Shown here: positions 8,923 through 16,523 of the stretch, one piece after another
How positions within the stretch are numbered: position 1 is the first letter of the stretch
Layout: every line of letters starts with the position of its first letter
Source: Magnetospirillum sp. SS-4
GTDB taxonomy: Bacteria > Pseudomonadota > Alphaproteobacteria > Rhodospirillales > Magnetospirillaceae
Direction: 5' to 3'
Assembly: GCF_902729425.1 (NCBI RefSeq)
Contig: NZ_CACVCH010000049.1
Location: 1-64,000, forward strand
Length of the DNA stretch: 64,000 bases
Program-made: the position numbers and the translations under genes
The notes under the pieces: generated by a model
Seen by the model: only the letters and a program-made list of their open reading frames with translations
The model's database searches: none
What the model was told of the DNA's origin: nothing

Positions 8923-10181
8923 ACACAATCCGGGAGACCGTTCTTTCCTCCGGCCTCAAGGTGGTCACCGATCCCATGGACACGGTGGAGACCGTGTCGG
9001 TGGGGGTGTGGGTCGAGGCCGGCACCCGCCACGAGCCGGCCGAGATCAACGGCGTGTCGCATCTGCTGGAGCACATGGCCTTCAAGGGGACCGAGCGGCG
9101 TTCGGCCCAGGATATCGCCGAGGAGATGGATTCCTGCGGCGGCCACCTCAACGCCTATACCGCCCGCGACCACACCGCCTATTACGCCAAGGTGCTGAAG
9201 GAGGATGCCGGTCTGGCGCTGGACATCATCTCGGACATTCTTCAGCACTCGGTGCTGGATTCCGAGGAACTGGCGCGCGAGCAGGCGGTGGTGGTCCAGG
9301 AGATCAGCCAGGCCATCGACACGCCCGACGACATCATCTTCGATCATTTCCAGGCAGTGGCCTATCCCGACCAGCCGCTGGGCTGCGCCGTGCTGGGGAC
9401 CGAGGCGCTGGTACGGTCCATGAGCCGCGACAGCGTGCTGGGCTACATGCGCGACCATTACTCGGCGTCGCGCATGGTGCTGTCGGCCTCGGGCCGCATC
9501 GATCACGACACCCTGGTCGCGGCAGCCGAGACCGCCTTCGCCGGGTTGCCGCCCCACCTGGAGGCGACCACCCAGCCGGCCCGCTACCGGGGCGGCGATT
9601 TCCGCGAGGACCGCGACCTGGAGCAGGTCCATGTCGTGCTGGGCTTCGATGGCGTCGCCTACGACGATCCCGACTATTATTGCGCCTCGGTGCTGTCGAC
9701 CCTGCTGGGCGGCGGCATGTCGAGCCGGCTGTTCCAGGAGGTGAGGGAAAAGCGCGGCCTGGTCTATTCCATCTATTCCTTCGCCTCGTCGTATGCGGAT
9801 GGCGGCCTGTTCGGCGTCTATGCCGGCACCGGCGAGGACGAGGTGGCGGAACTGATCCCGGTGATGTGCGACGAGATCGTCAAGGTAGGCGGCGGCGTCC
9901 GCGAGGCAGAGGTTCATCGTGCCCGCGCCCAGCTCAAGGCCTCGATCCTGATGAGCCTGGAAAGCACCACGTCCCGCTGCGAGCAGTTGGCCCGCCAGAT
10001 CGCCGTCTACGGCCGGCCGCTGCCGGTGGCCGAGGTGGTCGCCAAGGTCGAGGCCATCACCGCCGAGGATTGCGCCCGGGTGGCGCGTCGCCTGTTCGCC
10101 GGCTCCCCCACCTTTGCCGCCATCGGCCCGCTGGCCAATGTGGAAGACTACGACCGGGTGGCGGCCCGCCTCAAGAACTGA
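8919..10181 (+). CDS. M16 family zinc peptidase (processing-peptidase-like)
   Basis: 420-residue member of peptidase family M16, related to the mitochondrial processing peptidase beta subunit. The inverted zinc motif HLLEH (HxxEH) is at about residues 49-53, with the downstream conserved Glu region EEMDSCGGHLNAYT and EQAVVVQEI. The C-terminal half has the typical GGGMSSRLFQEVREKRGLVYSIYSF segment, here read in pieces, which helps form the substrate chamber. It overlaps thrC by 4 bp. Substrates of the bacterial proteins are mostly unknown. Confidence 0.92.
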   Translation: MNTIRETVLSSGLKVVTDPMDTVETVSVGVWVEAGTRHEPAEINGVSHLLEHMAFKGTERRSAQDIAEEMDSCGGHLNAYTARDHTAYYAKVLKEDAGLALDIISDILQHSVLDSEELAREQAVVVQEISQAIDTPDDIIFDHFQAVAYPDQPLGCAVLGTEALVRSMSRDSVLGYMRDHYSASRMVLSASGRIDHDTLVAAAETAFAGLPPHLEATTQPARYRGGDFREDRDLEQVHVVLGFDGVAYDDPDYYCASVLSTLLGGGMSSRLFQEVREKRGLVYSIYSFASSYADGGLFGVYAGTGEDEVAELIPVMCDEIVKVGGGVREAEVHRARAQLKASILMSLESTTSRCEQLARQIAVYGRPLPVAEVVAKVEAITAEDCARVARRLFAGSPTFAAIGPLANVEDYDRVAARLKN

Positions 10182-10196
10182 GCCGGCTTCGGCTCA
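10179..10196. terminator. Inverted repeat between convergent stops
   Basis: 7-bp perfect inverted repeat TGAGCCG/CGGCTCA with a 4-nt loop. It contains both the M16 peptidase stop and the rlmE stop on opposite strands. There is no T-run, so it is a possible but weak bidirectional transcription stop. Confidence 0.4.
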
Positions 10197-10940
10197 GTCC
10201 TGCCCGTCCGGCGAACCGCCGCGATAGCCGGTGGCGACCACGTAGGTCTCGGCCGAGCCCTGGCGGCTGGCCGGCGGCTTGGCGTGGCGGACGCTGGCGA
10301 AGTTCTTTTTCAGCAGGTCCAGCAGGGTTTTCTCCGTGCCGCCCTGGAACACCTTGGCGACGAAGGCGCCGCCCGGCGACAGCACTTCCATGGCGAAGTG
10401 CAAGGCCACCTCCACCAGGCCGATGATGCGCAGATGGTCGGTGGACGGATGGCCGGTGGTGGGGGCGGCCATGTCGGACAGGACCAGATCGGCGGGGCCG
10501 CCCAGGGCCTGCTTCAGCCGGTCGGGGGCGTCGTCGGCCAGGAAGTCGCCCTGAAGGGTGATGGCCCCCGGCACCGGGTCCCATTCCAGGATGTCCATGC
10601 CGACGACGATGCCGCCCTTGGGGCCGTCGGGGTTGATCTTCTGCACCGCCACCTGGGTCCAGCCGCCGGGAGCCGCCCCCAGGTCCACCACCCGCAGGCC
10701 GGGTTTCAGCAGATGGAAGCGTTCATCCAGCTGGATCAGCTTGAATGCGGCGCGCGAGCGATAGCCCTGGCGCTTGGCCTCGTGGACATAGGGGTCGTTG
10801 AGCTGGCGTTGCAGCCACAGGGTCGACGACAGCTTGCGCCGCTTGGCGGTCTTGACCCTGACGGTCATTTCCCGCGAGGTTCCCGGCGCCGACCCCGTCG
10901 CCCGTCCGCCGCCCTTCTTCCTGCCGCCGCCGTTCACCAT
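10194..10940 (-). CDS. rlmE: 23S rRNA (uridine-2'-O)-methyltransferase RlmE/FtsJ
   Basis: SAM-dependent enzyme methylating the 2'-O of U2552 in the 23S A-loop late in 50S assembly. The 248-residue form begins MVNGGGRKKGGG. A basic N-terminus is followed by WLQRQLNDPYV, the catalytic Lys in SRAAFKL, SAM motif I VVDLGAAPGGWTQVA, the catalytic Asp in VLSDMAAPTTG, and a late Lys in GGAFVAKVFQG. This fits the K-D-K-E pattern of the family. ATG 10940 overlaps the 3' end of ppx by 7 bp; a longer in-frame start at 11069 would lie deep inside ppx. Confidence 0.95.
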   Translation of the reverse strand: MVNGGGRKKGGGRATGSAPGTSREMTVRVKTAKRRKLSSTLWLQRQLNDPYVHEAKRQGYRSRAAFKLIQLDERFHLLKPGLRVVDLGAAPGGWTQVAVQKINPDGPKGGIVVGMDILEWDPVPGAITLQGDFLADDAPDRLKQALGGPADLVLSDMAAPTTGHPSTDHLRIIGLVEVALHFAMEVLSPGGAFVAKVFQGGTEKTLLDLLKKNFASVRHAKPPASRQGSAETYVVATGYRGGSPDGQD

Positions 10941-11917
10941 GACCTCTTCGCCTTTCCGGCCGTATCCTCGCGCATCATACCCAGCAGGACGCCTTCGCGC
11001 ACGCCGCGATCCGCCACCTTCAGGCGCCCCAGCGGCCACAGCCGGCAGACCGCTTCCAAGATGGCGCAACCGGCCACCACCAGATCGGCGCGCTCGGGGC
11101 CGATGCAGGGGTGGGCGGCGCGCTCGTCCTGGGTCATGGCGGCAAGGCGGCGGGTGACGGCGGCGATATCCTTGAAGGACAGATCCAGCCCGTCCACCTG
11201 CGAGCGGTCATAGCGTTCCAGCCCCAGATGCAGCGCCCCCAGGGTGGTCACGGTGCCCGAGGTTCCCAGCATCTGCACCAGATTGCCGGCCATCATGGCG
11301 GCGATGGCGTGAATGCTCTCGAACGGGCGAAAGGCGCTGCCGATCCGCTCGACGATGGCGGCATAGCCGGCGTTGCTGGCCAGTTCGGCGGCCCATTGCT
11401 CGGCCAGGGTCACCACGCCGGTCGGAATGGACTGGGTGCCCATGATGGTCTGGCCGGACGGGGCGTTGCGAACCCAGACCAGTTCGGTGGAGCCGCCGCC
11501 GATGTCGAACACCAGCGCCCACGGCACATGCGGGTCCAGCAGCGAGGCGCAGCCGGTCATGGCCAGTCCGGCCTCCTCCGCCGGCGAGACGATCTCGGGG
11601 ATCAGGCCGGTGCGCTCGCGGATGCGGGCGGTGAATTCGGCGCCGTTGCTGGCGCGGCGGCAGGCCTCGGTCGCCACCAGGCGGGCGCGGTTGACCTGAT
11701 TGCGCTCCATCTTGACGACGCAGGCTTCCAGCGCGTCGAGGGTACGCTCCATGGCGGCCTCGGACAGCCTGCCGGAGGCGGACAGCCCCTCGCCCAGCCG
11801 GGTCACCCGGGAAAAGGCGTCCACCACCCGGAAACCGCGCTGGGTCGGACGCGCCACCAGCATGCGGCAATTGTTGGTGCCAAGGTCGAGCGCGGCGTAA
11901 AGCGGGGCAGGCGACAT
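10934..11917 (-). CDS. ppx: Ppx/GppA exopolyphosphatase-type phosphatase
   Basis: 327-residue member of the Ppx/GppA family (ASKHA fold), which hydrolyses polyphosphate or pppGpp. Phosphate-binding loops are seen in AALDLGTNNCRMLVA near the N-terminus and VFDIGGGSTELVW near the middle. It is a short form without the C-terminal HD-like extension of E. coli Ppx (513 residues), as is usual in Alphaproteobacteria. The ATG at 11917 gives MSPAPLYAALDLGTNN; the longer frame upstream has no family features. It forms a two-gene operon with rlmE. Confidence 0.88.
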   Translation of the reverse strand: MSPAPLYAALDLGTNNCRMLVARPTQRGFRVVDAFSRVTRLGEGLSASGRLSEAAMERTLDALEACVVKMERNQVNRARLVATEACRRASNGAEFTARIRERTGLIPEIVSPAEEAGLAMTGCASLLDPHVPWALVFDIGGGSTELVWVRNAPSGQTIMGTQSIPTGVVTLAEQWAAELASNAGYAAIVERIGSAFRPFESIHAIAAMMAGNLVQMLGTSGTVTTLGALHLGLERYDRSQVDGLDLSFKDIAAVTRRLAAMTQDERAAHPCIGPERADLVVAGCAILEAVCRLWPLGRLKVADRGVREGVLLGMMREDTAGKAKRSW

Positions 11918-12126
11918 GGATGGGATGACTCGGAAAGGGTGCTCTGGAACGCGGCGCGGGACCTGGACGGCACGGGCGGCGGATGTTACCCCGGATTGCC
12001 GCCGGCAGGGAAGCCCGCTCTCCCCCCGGAACGGCGAGGCCTCCTTCCTGGAATCGCGGGGGGCGGTTGCGTCTCCTTCCGGCAATCTCTACCATCCGCC
12101 TTCATCTCGCAGACCAGGAGAGTTTC

Positions 12127-12600
12127 ATGGCCGATCCGCTGTTGCCCGCCGACCAGAGCCGCATCCAGCATCTGGTGACCGTCTTCGGACGCATCGGCGA
12201 GGAACGGATGAAGGATCTCGGCCTCTACAATCCCGCGCTTCAGGTGGAAGCGGTTGGCTTTCGCCGATGGAACGGCTGGCTGGCCGGGGTGCTGGTGACG
12301 CCGTGGTTCATGAATTTCGTCATGCTGCCCGCCGACGCCTCCACCAGCCTGGAGAACGCCGAGGTCGGCTCGCGCCGGCGCATCGACCTGCCCAAGGGGC
12401 AGGTGGTGTTCGTGATCGGCGAGGTCGACGATGTCGGCCCCTATCTGTCTTATTCCATTCATTCGCCCATGGGCCAGTTTCCCGATCACGCCTCGGCCTC
12501 CACCACCGCCTGGGCCGCCGTCGGTCCCTATTTCCTGGAGCCGGGTGAGGAACCGGGCGGCGAATGCGGCTTTGGCTGGGGTGTCAACAAAGGGCCATGA
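12127..12600 (+). CDS. hybE: [NiFe]-hydrogenase assembly chaperone HybE/HupJ family
   Basis: 157-residue protein matching the HybE/HupJ family. These proteins assist maturation of membrane-bound uptake hydrogenases, probably by binding the Tat-exported small subunit or large subunit precursor. The diagnostic core WNGWLAGVLVTPWFMNFVMLP (two segments around residues 45-65) is present, plus GEVDDVGPYLSYSIHSPM. An AGGAGA Shine-Dalgarno (12115-12120) precedes ATG 12127. No hydrogenase structural gene is adjacent; the soluble hox operon lies 36 kb away and is not the type this chaperone usually serves. The stop overlaps the next gene (ATGA). Confidence 0.85.
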   Translation: MADPLLPADQSRIQHLVTVFGRIGEERMKDLGLYNPALQVEAVGFRRWNGWLAGVLVTPWFMNFVMLPADASTSLENAEVGSRRRIDLPKGQVVFVIGEVDDVGPYLSYSIHSPMGQFPDHASASTTAWAAVGPYFLEPGEEPGGECGFGWGVNKGP

Positions 12601-13382
12601 GGACGCTCGTTCTTCTTCTCCTTCTCCTGCTGCTGCCGTTGTCGGGCGCGGTTTTGCCGGCGCAGGCGGCGGAGATGCTGGTTCCCTGTCCGGGCTGTCC
12701 GCCCATGGCGATCGTTCCGGCCGGCGACTTCATCATGGGCGACGCCCGCACCGCCGCCAAGTCGGAGAAACCGGAGGTGGCGGTCGGCATTCCCCGCCGC
12801 TTCGCCCTCGGTGTCACCGAGGTCAGCTTCGACCAGTGGCAGGCATGCGCCGACGATGGCGCCTGCCGGGGCGGGCTCGACGATCATGGCTGGGGCAGGG
12901 GGGAACGGCCCGCCATCAACATGACCTGGGAGGAGGCCGCCGCCTTCGCCGCCTGGGTCGGCAGACGGTCCGGCCTTGCCTGCCGCCTGCCCGACGAGGC
13001 CGAATGGGAATACGCCGCCCGCGCCGGCACCCGTACCGGCTTCTGGTGGGGCGACCAGACCGGCGACGGCAACGCCAATTGCCGCGATTGCTCGGCCGCC
13101 ATCGATCATCCCTACGGTTCGGTTCCGGTGGCGAGTTATCCGCCCAATCCCTGGGGGCTGCACGACATGAACGGCAATGTGTGGGAATGGACCCGCTCGT
13201 GCTGGACGGCGACACACGCCGCGCCCTCGGGCGAGGACGCCGCGACCTGCCGCGACCGGGTGATCAAGGGCGGTTCGTGGTATTACTTCTCCACCATGTC
13301 GCGCGCCTCGGCCCGTGCCCGCAACGATGGCCGGGCGTGGAGCTACAATATCGGCCTGCGGGTGTTGTGCGAATTGCCGTGA
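12597..13382 (+). CDS. Secreted SUMF1/FGE-sulfatase-fold protein
   Basis: 261-residue protein with a signal peptide (MRTLVLLLLLLLLPLSGAVLPAQA) and a formylglycine-generating-enzyme-like fold. Visible motifs are MAIVPAGDFIMGD, LPDEAEWEYAARAGT, DMNGNVWEW and VIKGGSW. The region where true FGEs carry two redox cysteines (after GGSW) reads YYFSTMSRASARAR, with none, so formylglycine synthesis is unlikely. Cysteines CPGCPP near residues 33-37 and others could form disulfides in the periplasm. It overlaps hybE by 4 bp, implying co-expression; the role is unknown. Confidence 0.85.
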   Translation: MRTLVLLLLLLLLPLSGAVLPAQAAEMLVPCPGCPPMAIVPAGDFIMGDARTAAKSEKPEVAVGIPRRFALGVTEVSFDQWQACADDGACRGGLDDHGWGRGERPAINMTWEEAAAFAAWVGRRSGLACRLPDEAEWEYAARAGTRTGFWWGDQTGDGNANCRDCSAAIDHPYGSVPVASYPPNPWGLHDMNGNVWEWTRSCWTATHAAPSGEDAATCRDRVIKGGSWYYFSTMSRASARARNDGRAWSYNIGLRVLCELP

Positions 13383-13394
13383 CCGGAACGCGCC

Positions 13395-14021
13395 CTATTC
13401 GATCAGGCCGCGGCGCAGGGCATAGGCGGTCAGTTCCGCCGAATTGTGCAGGTCCAGCTTCTGCATGATCTTGGTGCGGTGGGTTTCCACCGTCTTGACG
13501 GCGATGCCGAGTTCATCGGCGATCTCGCGATTCTTCAGCCCCTGGGCGATCAGCTTCAGAACTTCGCTCTCGCGCGGGGTCAGGGCGGCGTTGCCGTCGG
13601 TCTCCTCCAGGTATTCCCGGACCAGATCCGCCGACAGGCCCGGCCCCAGATAGGTCTTGCCGGCGCAGACCGCGGTGATGGCGGTCATCAGTTCGCCGTG
13701 GCCCAGCTTCTTCAGGGCGTAGCCGTCGGCTCCGGCGGCCAGCGCCTCGGCGACGCGGCGTTCGCAATTGGCGGTGGTCAGCACCAGCACCCTGACCTTG
13801 GGGGCCAACTGCTTGATGCGGCGGGTCGCCTCGACCCCGTCCAGTTCGGGCATGGACAGGTCCATCAGCACCACGTCGGGCAGCAGGGATTGGGTCAGGG
13901 CGATGGCGGCCTTGCCGTCCTCGGCCTCGCCGACCACGGCGACGTCGTCAGCCGCCAGCAGGGCCACCAGTCCCTGACGGACCAGCTGCTGATCCTCGGC
14001 AATAACAATGCGAACCGTCAC
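13395..14021 (-). CDS. NarL/LuxR-type two-component response regulator
   Basis: 208-residue response regulator. The receiver domain (residues 1-118) has the acidic pair E9/D10, phospho-acceptor Asp54 (VVLMDLSMPELDG) and a conserved Lys in YALKKLG. The C-terminal LuxR/GerE HTH (about 142-205) has LTPRESEVLKLIAQGLKNREIADELGIAVKTVETH, here split for reading as LTPRESEVLKLIAQG and KTVETHRTKIMQKL. A GGAGAG Shine-Dalgarno upstream of GTG 14021 decides the start. There is no sensor kinase nearby, so it is an orphan regulator in this window. It is convergent with the SUMF1-like gene. Confidence 0.92.
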   Translation of the reverse strand: MTVRIVIAEDQQLVRQGLVALLAADDVAVVGEAEDGKAAIALTQSLLPDVVLMDLSMPELDGVEATRRIKQLAPKVRVLVLTTANCERRVAEALAAGADGYALKKLGHGELMTAITAVCAGKTYLGPGLSADLVREYLEETDGNAALTPRESEVLKLIAQGLKNREIADELGIAVKTVETHRTKIMQKLDLHNSAELTAYALRRGLIE

Positions 14022-14081
14022 GTCAGCTCTCCTCGACACCCGCCAGGATCATCGCCGAGATATCCCCATACATCAAGGGTC

Positions 14082-14324
14082 CTAAGACGTTTGACCCGAC
14101 AGTTCCCCATATCGTCCGGCGATGGCGGCGAAACTGTCGTAGCGCCGGATGGTCTCATCCGACAGGGCGACGCCGTAATGGCTCTCCAGGGCCAGCATCA
14201 CCGCCAGATGGCCGACGCTGTCCCAGGCGGGATGGCGTCCCAGGCCGCTGTCGGCGGTTATGGAATCCGGCCGGCAGTCCAGGGCGGCGGCGACAAGAGA
14301 ACGGGGGGCGGGCAACTCGGTCAT
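14082..14324 (-). CDS. Acyl/peptidyl carrier protein
   Basis: 80-residue phosphopantetheine-binding carrier protein. The attachment serine is Ser36 in PAWDSVGHLAVMLALE, a variant of the classic DSL motif that resembles the carrier proteins of discrete amino-acid-activating systems. It lies directly downstream of, and overlaps by 4 bp, the free-standing adenylation gene (ATGA), so it is the likely acceptor of the adenylated substrate. It is the last gene of a six-gene minus-strand cluster. No phosphopantetheinyl transferase is present in the window. Confidence 0.87.
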   Translation of the reverse strand: MTELPAPRSLVAAALDCRPDSITADSGLGRHPAWDSVGHLAVMLALESHYGVALSDETIRRYDSFAAIAGRYGELSGQTS

Positions 14325-15766
14325 GACGATTCCTGGACCAGCCGCCGCAGGGCGGCGAGGTCGATCTTGTCGTTGGCGTTGCGCGGCATCTCCGCCACCG
14401 GGTGAATGGTACCGGGAACCGCGTGGGAATCCAGCCGCTTTTCCAGGGCGCGCCGCAGGCCGTCCACGTCCAGCCCGCCGGAGGCCGGGACGAAGGCGTG
14501 CAGCCGTCCGTCCACCAGTACGGTGGCGGCCTCGGGATGCCCCAGCGCCCGGATGGCGGCGTTGACCTCGTCCAGTTCCAGGCGATAGCCGCGAATCTTG
14601 ACCTGAGTGTCGCGGCGGTGCTGGAAGAACAGCCGGTTTCCGGCATCCCGCCGGACGATGTCGCCGGTGAGATAGGCCCGGATTTCGCGTCCATCCACCG
14701 TGATGGCGCGGAAGGCCTCGCGGGTGCGGACCTCGTCCAGCCAATAGCCGTCGGCCAACTGGGGGCCGCTGATGGCCAGTTCGTCGCCCTGGTCGGTGGG
14801 CAGCAAGTGCAGGCCCATGCCGGGAATGGCGGCGCCCAGTTCCACGGTGTCGCCGCTTCCGGACGTCGGCCCGGCTTCATTCAGCCGTGCCAGGGTGCAC
14901 GACACCGTCGCCTCGGTGGGGCCGTAGGTGTTGTGGATCGCGGCGGCGGGATTGGCGGCCAGCAGGGCGGCCGCCTGGGCGGCGTAGAGCGGTTCGCCGC
15001 AGAAGGTGAACAGGCGGACCGAAGCCATGCGGTCCGGGGTCAGGTCGCCGGCCTTGGCCATCATGTCGATCACGCTGGGCACCGAGTTCCAGATGGTCAG
15101 CCGCCGCGCCGCGACGAAGCGGCCCGGCAGCATGCGGTCCATCGCCGATTGCAGCGGATGCAGGGCGGCGCCCGAGCACAGCGCGCCATAGACGTCGAGC
15201 ACGCTGAGGTCGAAGCCGATATTGGGATGCTGCGACCAGCGGTCCCCCGGTCCCGGATTCATCGCCTCCAGCGCCCAGGCGGCATAGTGGTTCAGCGCAT
15301 GGCGAGGGATCATGACTCCCTTGGGCAGGCCGGTGCTGCCCGAGGTGAAGATGACGTAGGCCAGCCGGTGGGGCGGCCTGGGCGAAAACGGAGCGGCGGC
15401 CGGCGGCGGGGGCGGCATCGCCTCGCACCCCTCCGGCAGTGACAGCCCCCCGGTTTCCGACGCGATCACCACGTCCGGCCGGAACAGATCCAAGATGGTC
15501 TCCAGCCTGGCCGGAACCGAGGCGGCGTTGCAGGGAAGGTAATAGCCGCCGGCCATCAGGGTGGCAAACATGGCGGCATAGGCGTCCGTCCCCTGGGGCA
15601 GCAGGATCGCCACCCGGGGATGGGGGCCGAACCGGGCCAGCGCGGCGGCCATGCCGGCGGCGCGGGCGACGAGATCGCGGTAGCTCGCCGTTCCGCCCTG
15701 TTCCACCACCGCCGGGGCGTCGGGGTGGCGGGCGGCGACGTCGAGCAGGCGGCCGACCACGTCCAT
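14321..15766 (-). CDS. Free-standing amino-acid adenylation enzyme (DltA-like)
   Basis: 481-residue AMP-binding enzyme expected to activate a carboxylic or amino acid with ATP and load it on the neighbouring carrier protein. Core motifs are YVIFTSGSTGLPKGVM (A3), FTFCGEPL (typical of DltA-like enzymes), NTYGPTEATVSC (A5), YLTGDIVRRD (A7), KIRGYRLELDEVNAAI (A8) and NANDKIDLAAL (A10 Lys). No condensation or thioesterase domain is fused. The substrate cannot be read reliably here. It starts 1 bp after the stop of the AAC(3)-like gene, so the two are tightly coupled. Confidence 0.9.
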   Translation of the reverse strand: MDVVGRLLDVAARHPDAPAVVEQGGTASYRDLVARAAGMAAALARFGPHPRVAILLPQGTDAYAAMFATLMAGGYYLPCNAASVPARLETILDLFRPDVVIASETGGLSLPEGCEAMPPPPPAAAPFSPRPPHRLAYVIFTSGSTGLPKGVMIPRHALNHYAAWALEAMNPGPGDRWSQHPNIGFDLSVLDVYGALCSGAALHPLQSAMDRMLPGRFVAARRLTIWNSVPSVIDMMAKAGDLTPDRMASVRLFTFCGEPLYAAQAAALLAANPAAAIHNTYGPTEATVSCTLARLNEAGPTSGSGDTVELGAAIPGMGLHLLPTDQGDELAISGPQLADGYWLDEVRTREAFRAITVDGREIRAYLTGDIVRRDAGNRLFFQHRRDTQVKIRGYRLELDEVNAAIRALGHPEAATVLVDGRLHAFVPASGGLDVDGLRRALEKRLDSHAVPGTIHPVAEMPRNANDKIDLAALRRLVQESS

Positions 15767-15767
15767 G

Positions 15768-16523
15768 TCATTCCCTCCGGGTCAGGGCATGGGGATCGGC
15801 CGCCAGCAGGTCCATGGCGGCGGCGTGCAGGTCGGACAGCAGGCAGCAATGGCTGCCGCCGAAGGCGCAAGGGGCCGAGCGCAGTTGTCCCCGCCGGCTC
15901 AGTTCCCGCGCCGCCGGCTCGAAATCAGTGGCGATATCCTCGCCGGAACGGGCGAAATAGCGCAGCCGCACGGTCCGCTCGTGCCCGCCGGAATCGACCA
16001 CCCGCCGCTCCACCCAGACCCAGCGGCGATAGGGGACGTTCGCCAGCGCCTCCACATGGTGCAGGTAGGTGCAGCCCTCGGAAAAGCCGCAGCCCAGCAG
16101 CAGCAGCTTGAAGCCGCGACGCATCATGTGGTCGAAATCCGATCCCTCGCCCAGCGAGCTGCCGGGGTCGCTGTCGTCGAGCAGGCGGGAATCGGGGCCG
16201 ATGCCGGCGTGGTTGTGAATCGGGCACCGGCTGCGCCGGGCGCCGGGCAACTGGCGGACATGCTCGGACAGGGCGCCGGTGGCTTCGCCCGGACGGGTGC
16301 GGGGATCGTAGGGCAGGGCGGGGTCGAAGGTGTAGCTGGGCACCACCAGGCTGCCGGCGGCGCCGACCCGGTCTCGCAGCATCGCCGCCAGCCCGGCGGC
16401 GCCGCCCTCCAGGTCGCCGAACGACAACAGCCGCGAATGCACCGCCAGCCGGTCGCCGTCGGCGACGCCAAGCGCGTCGAGATGACGGGCAAGCTCAGCC
16501 CGGCCGGTCTTGGGCAGCGGCAT
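15768..16523 (-). CDS. AAC(3)-family N-acyltransferase-like protein
   Basis: 251-residue member of the aminoglycoside 3-N-acetyltransferase (antibiotic_NAT) fold. Seen are LAVHSRLLSFGDLEGG, SLVVPSYTFDPALPYDPRTRPGEATGALSEHVRQLPGARRS (core segment, with its key residues in FDP, TG and R), and HNHAGIGPDS. The family also includes many acyltransferases in surface-glycan and natural-product clusters, and this context favours such a role over antibiotic resistance. It overlaps the DUF4910 gene by 29 bp and abuts the adenylation gene. Transfer of the carrier-bound acyl group to an amino sugar is a reasonable inference. Confidence 0.82.
   Translation of the reverse strand: MPLPKTGRAELARHLDALGVADGDRLAVHSRLLSFGDLEGGAAGLAAMLRDRVGAAGSLVVPSYTFDPALPYDPRTRPGEATGALSEHVRQLPGARRSRCPIHNHAGIGPDSRLLDDSDPGSSLGEGSDFDHMMRRGFKLLLLGCGFSEGCTYLHHVEALANVPYRRWVWVERRVVDSGGHERTVRLRYFARSGEDIATDFEPAARELSRRGQLRSAPCAFGGSHCCLLSDLHAAAMDLLAADPHALTRRE

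Noticed and set aside
12597-13382. Formylglycine-generating enzyme activating a sulfatase
   Set aside because: The two catalytic cysteines are missing and no sulfatase gene is nearby.
15768-16523. Aminoglycoside resistance gene
   Set aside because: The AAC(3)-like fold is also used in biosynthesis; tight coupling with an adenylation enzyme and carrier protein makes a resistance role less likely.
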